DNA from: Bondarzewia mesenterica
Taxonomy: Eukaryota > Basidiomycota > Agaricomycetes > Russulales > Bondarzewiaceae
Direction of reading: 5' to 3'
DNA length: 64,000 nt
NCBI GenBank assembly: GCA_004802705.1
Contig: SGPL01000055.1
Coordinates: 28,194 to 92,193 of the forward strand
This document shows, piece after piece, positions 59,169 to 64,000 of this stretch (the first letter of the stretch is position 1; each line of letters opens with the position of its first letter). Both the position numbers and the translations under genes were made by a program. The notes under the pieces were generated by a model, which searched no databases, was not told where the DNA came from, and saw nothing but the letters and a program-made list of their open reading frames with translations.

Positions 59169-59757
59169 AATTGACGCATTCTTTTGGACTGAGATCGTTT
59201 TTTGCTTGTTGTATCAACAGTTAGACCTGGGGGACAGGTACCCGTAAACGTTGTGCGTAATCAAATCCCATGCATTCCACCGCATTTTACACCTTCATCA
59301 CTATTCACGCCCTCCATGTACACCCCCTTTATCACTCCTACTATGTTTCCCTCGCTCTTAAGTTATGCTCCCTGTCGTCTTTTCCTCATCACTTTGTCGC
59401 TTTCGGTCGATTGTTTTGAACCAACCCGCCCCCCCTTCCCCGTTACAGAAAAGTTTTGGCTAGCTTTAATGCATTTTCTAGCGGATCCCTCTTGTCTTCG
59501 TCTTTGAAACGTATGTTGTTATGACGATATATGTTCTGGCTGCACCGCACGTCCAGTTGATCCACGACAGTTCAGCATCATAATCGATGCTGGTTGTTCC
59601 TCACTACTCTAGATCGCTGCCGCTGGAAGCCAAGTTGTTTCCGAAGACTCAATTGATGGCCTCTCGGCAAGGCAAAATCGTTGTCCGCAAGTCTATACAC
59701 TGTTCCACATGTCCAAGGCTTTGCGAAGGCACTACGATTTCCTAGTAAGTGCAGTAA
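59169..59757. other. Convergent intergenic region
   Basis: 590 bp between the 3' ends of the Mps1 gene and the sugar phosphate mutase gene. Pyrimidine-rich on the plus strand; no gene supported. Confidence 0.6.
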
Positions 59758-62700
59758 TTAGGGGCGTCCCAGATTGTGACGTCCGGCCTCAAACCATTCA
59801 TCTCCCAACTTACTCACGACGTCTTGCAGCACCTTCCTCACAANCATCGAATCCCTCCCACTTCCTTCCAGATAGTACTTTATCTAAGGATTCGCAACCC
59901 GAAGCACTAGTGAGCAAGANATCTCCACAATGATATGGCCGCATACCTTGGGCTCTGTACCACTTGTCCTGTAGGTCATCCCATTCTGTCAAAACGCCAA
60001 AAGAAATGGAAATAAGTGAATCAAGACCCACCTGGTAGTCAACACGATCTTAACCCCATCCCCGGATTGAGCCCTGAACTGTATCATATGACCAGAAGAC
60101 AAGGGGAGGCACGGTCTGTAAGTGGGAGGATTCGAACTGTCGTAGCCGATGGTCAAGTCTCGCACAGAAGTGATGNGGAGACCTGCGATAGTCCTAGGAT
60201 ACGCTGGCTTTTCCTGCGTTCCCTGATGCAGCCCGCAGTCGTCAGCGATGAAGGATGAAATAAGTGTCAGGCTTACCGTTCCGTCGTAATTCCGTATGCG
60301 GGCGAAAATACGGTCGATCGTAGGAGGTTCGTCGCAGATGAAGTAACTATTGCTGGTCTGAAAAATGACAGCTGTTCAGCTGGCTTCCAGATGCTGAGGA
60401 AGAGACAANACTGACCTCAAAGTAACCGTATCTAGTTCCAAAANGTNATAAGNAACAATCAATCATGTATAAAATNTCTTACCGCTCGTACAACTCTCGC
60501 AGGTAAGCTGAAGCAGTCTTCCCCTGNCGATGNAAGGTTGCAACGAGNTCTGAGAAAACGACCTGGAAGACNAAGAGATGAAAGGTCGCCTCCNNTTNCA
60601 CATGACCGAGNAGACTTACTGCCGCCGCAACACCATCCTTATCGCGAATCTCAGAGCCGAACATGAAACCAATGGCCTCCTCATAACCAAAAGGGACTTC
60701 GTATCCCTCGGCGGCTAATTTCAACGCAGTATTTCCAATGAACTTGAACCCTGCGACAGNATTATCATGCTCAATCTCTGTATCAATCGAACAAGGGAAA
60801 AATGGGAAGGACTTACCNGTCAAGCATTCNACAAACTTGAAGCCTTCAACCTGTGCCATCATCTCAATCATCTTGGAGCTGACAGTGGANGCGACNATGG
60901 CCAGCTTGGCTGAGATAANTANNNAGNTGAGTGNTAGGAATCATGAATNGATTNAAGNGNGGNTTACTCAAAGGCTTNCCNGAAGCCTTNTATCNCTCCA
61001 ANACTCGACCAGCAAAAAGTGNTCCCAACTGATCACCNGTGAANANNNTCCACTTGCCGTTTGGTCTTNNAATTNTANAGTTNATATATTCGCAGNTGCC
61101 CAATGTGTANAAGAAGTATCNTTACCCTTTCTCAGACGCTGAAAATCGGTCTGAATCTGGGTCCTGCGCCAGTACNTACATNGCTCCCTCACGGTCGGCN
61201 GTCTGAATGGCGAGATCCTACCCGANGGTCGATAGAANAANNCTGAATCATAGATNGAAGAGCATACCATCGCTCCTAGTATTGAACAGGGCACAGCATC
61301 ATTCAGNTCANNTTNGCTTGGCAAAATTCAANCAGACGGACCCTTCTCCTCTGGATTCGGGAACTTGACTGTGGGGAANTCGGGATCTGGGTCNTGTTGN
61401 TCTTTGACGGGAATGTACGGAGGGAACCCAAACAATTGGAATGCTCTTGNCATGAAGGGATGGCTAACTCCGTGCATGGAAGTGTTGACAAATATGACGT
61501 CGGTTTGAGNATTGAGAGACCTGCAATCGTTTCGAACATGAGAATGAATNGAGAATAAGNGTAAGTCGTCNGCTTACTTGGATGTGCATAATGTCTCTAT
61601 ATTTGCGAAGTAAGCCCGAATCATATCATCTGTTGGNTCAAGGCAAAGTTTCGANGNAGTGACGTTTTCTGCATCCCAGCTCCTTGGTTCGAGATTATCC
61701 TTGATANNTTCAGCAATTCCTTTGTCGTGAGGGCCGATAATCTGAAAATGGGAGATTATTCNGNAGATANTTTGAATAATTAAATAGGTCATGATAATCA
61801 CCTGTACTGCGTTTTCCCAATAGACCTTCATGAATACTTCAGGTCAGTATCCTTGTCTGCATCTGTCAGTCCATAAATACAACTTCCGCTACATACCTTA
61901 TATCCATTGTCNTCCTTATGTGTGGTGATGCTTAGGGAGTTCCGATGTATGTTATGATTTCTCGCGCACCTTAGGATTGTGACTGGCTACAGGAGCTCAC
62001 AAGCNTAAGCAAACGCTTTGAAGGTTATAGAAGAGGAGCGATCAACCTGTGATCATGACACCGCAAGCTGCATTCAATTTTTTGACACTGAAAGGGACCC
62101 TGAAAATAGAAANTTTTATGAACCAGAAATCTAGAGACGAAGAGTTGGGCCGAACATTGGCGTGTGAACAAGCCCNCAAAGAAGATGGACCTTGACACCA
62201 CGAGCAATAAAAGCTGCTGCGGTCAGCCGAGCCCACCGCGCAGAATTGTGACGATGGTCGTGNCCGACGACCACACCACGCATATCGGCATTCNGTACGT
62301 GTTTGAGGACATATGCACACAGACCCTGCGAATGGTCGCTGCGCGTGAGATGGAACTTGCTAATAGAGGTTATTATCTAACCTGAGAGGCTTGTATCACG
62401 ATAAGATCATTCATACGAGACCACCCAGCCTCCATTCGACCTCGAAGGCCTGAAAGGCTTTCAGTGGTTCGGACGGAAACGAATGTGAGCGAACAGCCTT
62501 ACCTGCTGTGCCNAACTCAATCCGTTTTCTGTNGGTTTTTGATAAAGGTCTAAGTGAAGGAGTTAATATTCAAAGTGGATCACTTCATAATACCTCATCC
62601 TCTTTTCTAGTTCTTGTGTATTTCCGCTGNCTCGAAGATCCTCGATTTCTTTTCTAGTACTGACATTCTAGGGCAGAAAATCAACATCTTTGATTTTTGT

Positions 62701-62781
62701 GGATACAAGCGATTGATATCCTGCCTTGTCTAGACGAAGCCAGTCGTCGATGAGGTTCTCAAGTGAGGTCGACTCGGACAT
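59758..62781 (-). CDS. Phosphoglucomutase-2-like phosphopentomutase (alpha-D-phosphohexomutase family)
   Basis: Start at 62781: MSESTSLENLIDDWLRLDK, then NVSTRKEIEDLR, RIEFGTAGLRGRMEAGWSRM and NDLIVIQASQ. Next come MRGVVVGHDHRHNSARWA and VPFSVKKLNAACGVMITA-SHNPK, containing the phosphoserine loop TASHNP. Further on are VYWENAVQVIGPHDKGIA and DVIFVNTSMHGVS. The sugar-binding GYEVPFGYEEAIGFMFGSEI follows, and the phosphate-binding RTSGTEPK-IKYYLEGSG lies near the end (KLGDEWFEAGRHNLGRP). The enzyme moves phosphate between positions 1 and 6 of glucose or 1 and 5 of pentoses; homology is nearest to the PGM2/yeast Prm15 branch. The first intron (62724-62668) has a GC donor. The active-site serine lies on a 17-nt exon (61986-61970), followed by an 18-nt exon (61914-61897). 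Many N bases occur in the middle. Confidence 0.9.
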
Positions 62782-63174
62782 GAGTGTTAACGTTGAAGTT
62801 GAATGTGAATGGTGAGCGACAAGACACTTTCGATGCGTAACGATCTAGATCCGTGAGCCAAATAGCCGGCAACATTTTCTTCATGACCCCGCTCCCTGTG
62901 CACAGACAAACAAGTACATTGATACNCTAGCAAGACAAATTTGTGACTGGGCAAGCTCAAGACTTTGGGCATACATCTACNACTAAAATCAGCAGCCTCC
63001 TTTGCCGCGTTAGCATCTACATTACACCAGCGAAAATCTAATAAACTCCGGAGATGTCAGAGGATCGACGATGCAACAAGCACACTGTTGCTCGTTTGTG
63101 CAGAGAATGTGACAAAAGATTACCGCCAAANAAAGATATTCTAAAAAAGAAAAGGACCGCTCGGCGTGGGCGCC
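62782..63174. other. Intergenic, 393 bp
   Basis: Promoter of the sugar phosphate mutase gene and 3' region of the HIT gene. No feature supported. Confidence 0.6.
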
Positions 63175-63861
63175 TCACAGCCGCGCAATAATCCTCTGCG
63201 CNAGCTCTTGAGCGTCGTCGTCNTCCAATTCTTCACGNGATTCGAATTCAATCCGATGCATCTCCTTGTGNGTTGGNGCATGAAGNTCNTTTGGTCCCTG
63301 AGTGGCCGANACCGAATCAANCTTGGGNGCCGGAATGACATGATAATGTACCTGTAAAANAAAGTTGACAANTGNTGATATACCAANGNGAAGCGATGCA
63401 TACATGNGGAACCGCCTGCGCATACTCTTGATTNCAGACGATATTGAGNGCCGTATTACCCAAAGCTGGACGAAAATNTTTNTTTAANGAGCAGNCTTCA
63501 AGAAGGCTANAAAGNNTTAATTACCTTCTGTCANTGCATGTGAAACNTGCGAGACTGCTTCACCAAGAGCAGCCGCAAATTCAACAGGGAGTTCTGAGAT
63601 NCGTGCNTAGTGGGCCTTTGGCACAATGAGTGTATGACCAGGACGGAGAGGTAGAATGTCTACCATGATTGTTCGAACGAAGGCGGGGGAACAAATNGAT
63701 ACAAGAAACGTACCTAGAAATGCCAGAACTCTATCGGTTTCGTACACAANATGTGCTGCTGTTTCTCTACGAATTATACGGCAGAACACGCAATCAGGAC
63801 TATCTTTCCACGACGGTCCTAGTGAGCGATTTAAATGATCNTTTATAATGAAAGAGGTCAT
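63175..63861 (-). CDS. HIT family nucleotide-binding hydrolase
   Basis: From 63861: MTSFIIxDHLNRSLGPSWKD, then SPDCVFCRIIRRETAAH and VYETDRVLAFLG. After an intron, DILPLRPGHTLIVPKAH and ISELPVEFAAALGEAVS follow. Then come YAQAVPHVHYHVIPAP, with the histidine triad H-x-H-x-H, and a C-terminal ELAQRIIARL. The CxxC pair near the start (CVFC) is the usual zinc ligand pair of Hint-type HIT proteins. HIT proteins hydrolyse nucleotide phosphoramidates or AMP-lysine-type adducts; the substrate is not determined here. Several ambiguous bases fall in coding positions. The 5' end could extend to another exon beyond 63861, where the sequence becomes unreliable. Confidence 0.85.
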
Positions 63862-64000
63862 ATCTATCAGTGGTAAGGTAGAGCGTATGTAATNAAGACC
63901 GCNCTTACCTTTTGCTTTGACAAGTNAAGTCGACTGGACTTGTGAGGANAANGCGNNNTANAGANNGATGTNANNGNNNCGNTGTCATTGGCCCGNTNNC

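Noticed and set aside
61860..61990. Apparent loss of the catalytic TASHNP serine in the sugar phosphate mutase
   Set aside because: A continuous reading of this stretch shows no TASHNP, but splicing in a 17-nt and an 18-nt microexon with proper GT and AG ends restores it.

Overview
The window looks like nuclear DNA of a filamentous basidiomycete, probably an Agaricomycete. Almost every gene is broken by many short introns (mostly about 45-80 nt) with GTRNGY-type donors and CTNAY branch-like sites. The predicted proteins are fungal: Tim9, Mps1, Smc6, Kre6/Skn1-type glucan synthesis protein, Zn2Cys6 regulator, MATH-BTB protein, pectin-degrading PL4 lyase. Genes lie on both strands with no operon logic. 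Two runs of N (8452-8891 and 52862-53130) are assembly gaps. The sequence around them (about 5.5-10.4 kb and 52.8-64 kb) is peppered with single ambiguous bases, so protein details there are less certain.

Layout, 0-24 kb: a 5'-truncated Prp24/SART3-like U6 snRNP protein (+), a SAM methyltransferase (-), a MATH-BTB protein (+), a secreted rhamnogalacturonan lyase (-), the gap with a possible gene fragment, a GRASP Golgi protein (-), about 2 kb that I cannot resolve, a PPR-like mitochondrial protein (+), a Zn2Cys6 transcription factor (+), the SUMO E1 subunit Aos1 (+), and a Kre6/Skn1 GH16 membrane protein (+).

Layout, 24-44 kb: dihydrofolate synthase (+), a Ulp2-type SUMO protease with an apparent frameshift just after its catalytic cysteine (+), a single-pass membrane protein (-), Smc6 with an unusual intron arrangement inside its P-loop (+), a decayed, C-terminally truncated HIRAN-SNF2 (Rad5/HLTF-like) gene carrying an internal 48-bp tandem expansion (-), and branched-chain ketoacid dehydrogenase E1 alpha (-).

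Layout, 44-64 kb: a signal-peptide/TM receptor-like protein with a duplicated ectodomain (+), a small basic protein (-), DAHP synthase (-), a small unknown gene (-), Tim9 (+), an unresolved 1.1 kb, a BCP/PrxQ peroxiredoxin with a repeat tail (+), the second gap, nitronate monooxygenase (+), Mps1 kinase (+), a phosphoglucomutase/phosphopentomutase (-) and a HIT protein (-).

Most genes are housekeeping genes acting in separate pathways. The one thematic grouping is in 19-42 kb: two SUMO-cycle enzymes, Smc6 (whose complex contains a SUMO ligase in known systems) and a Rad5-like relic. I infer no regulated cluster from this. I found no clear transposon, CRISPR, tRNA, rRNA or defence island. The observations most worth checking are the decayed HIRAN-SNF2 gene, the GC-AG introns and microexons placed in active-site loops (Smc6 and the sugar phosphate mutase), and the Ulp2 frameshift.
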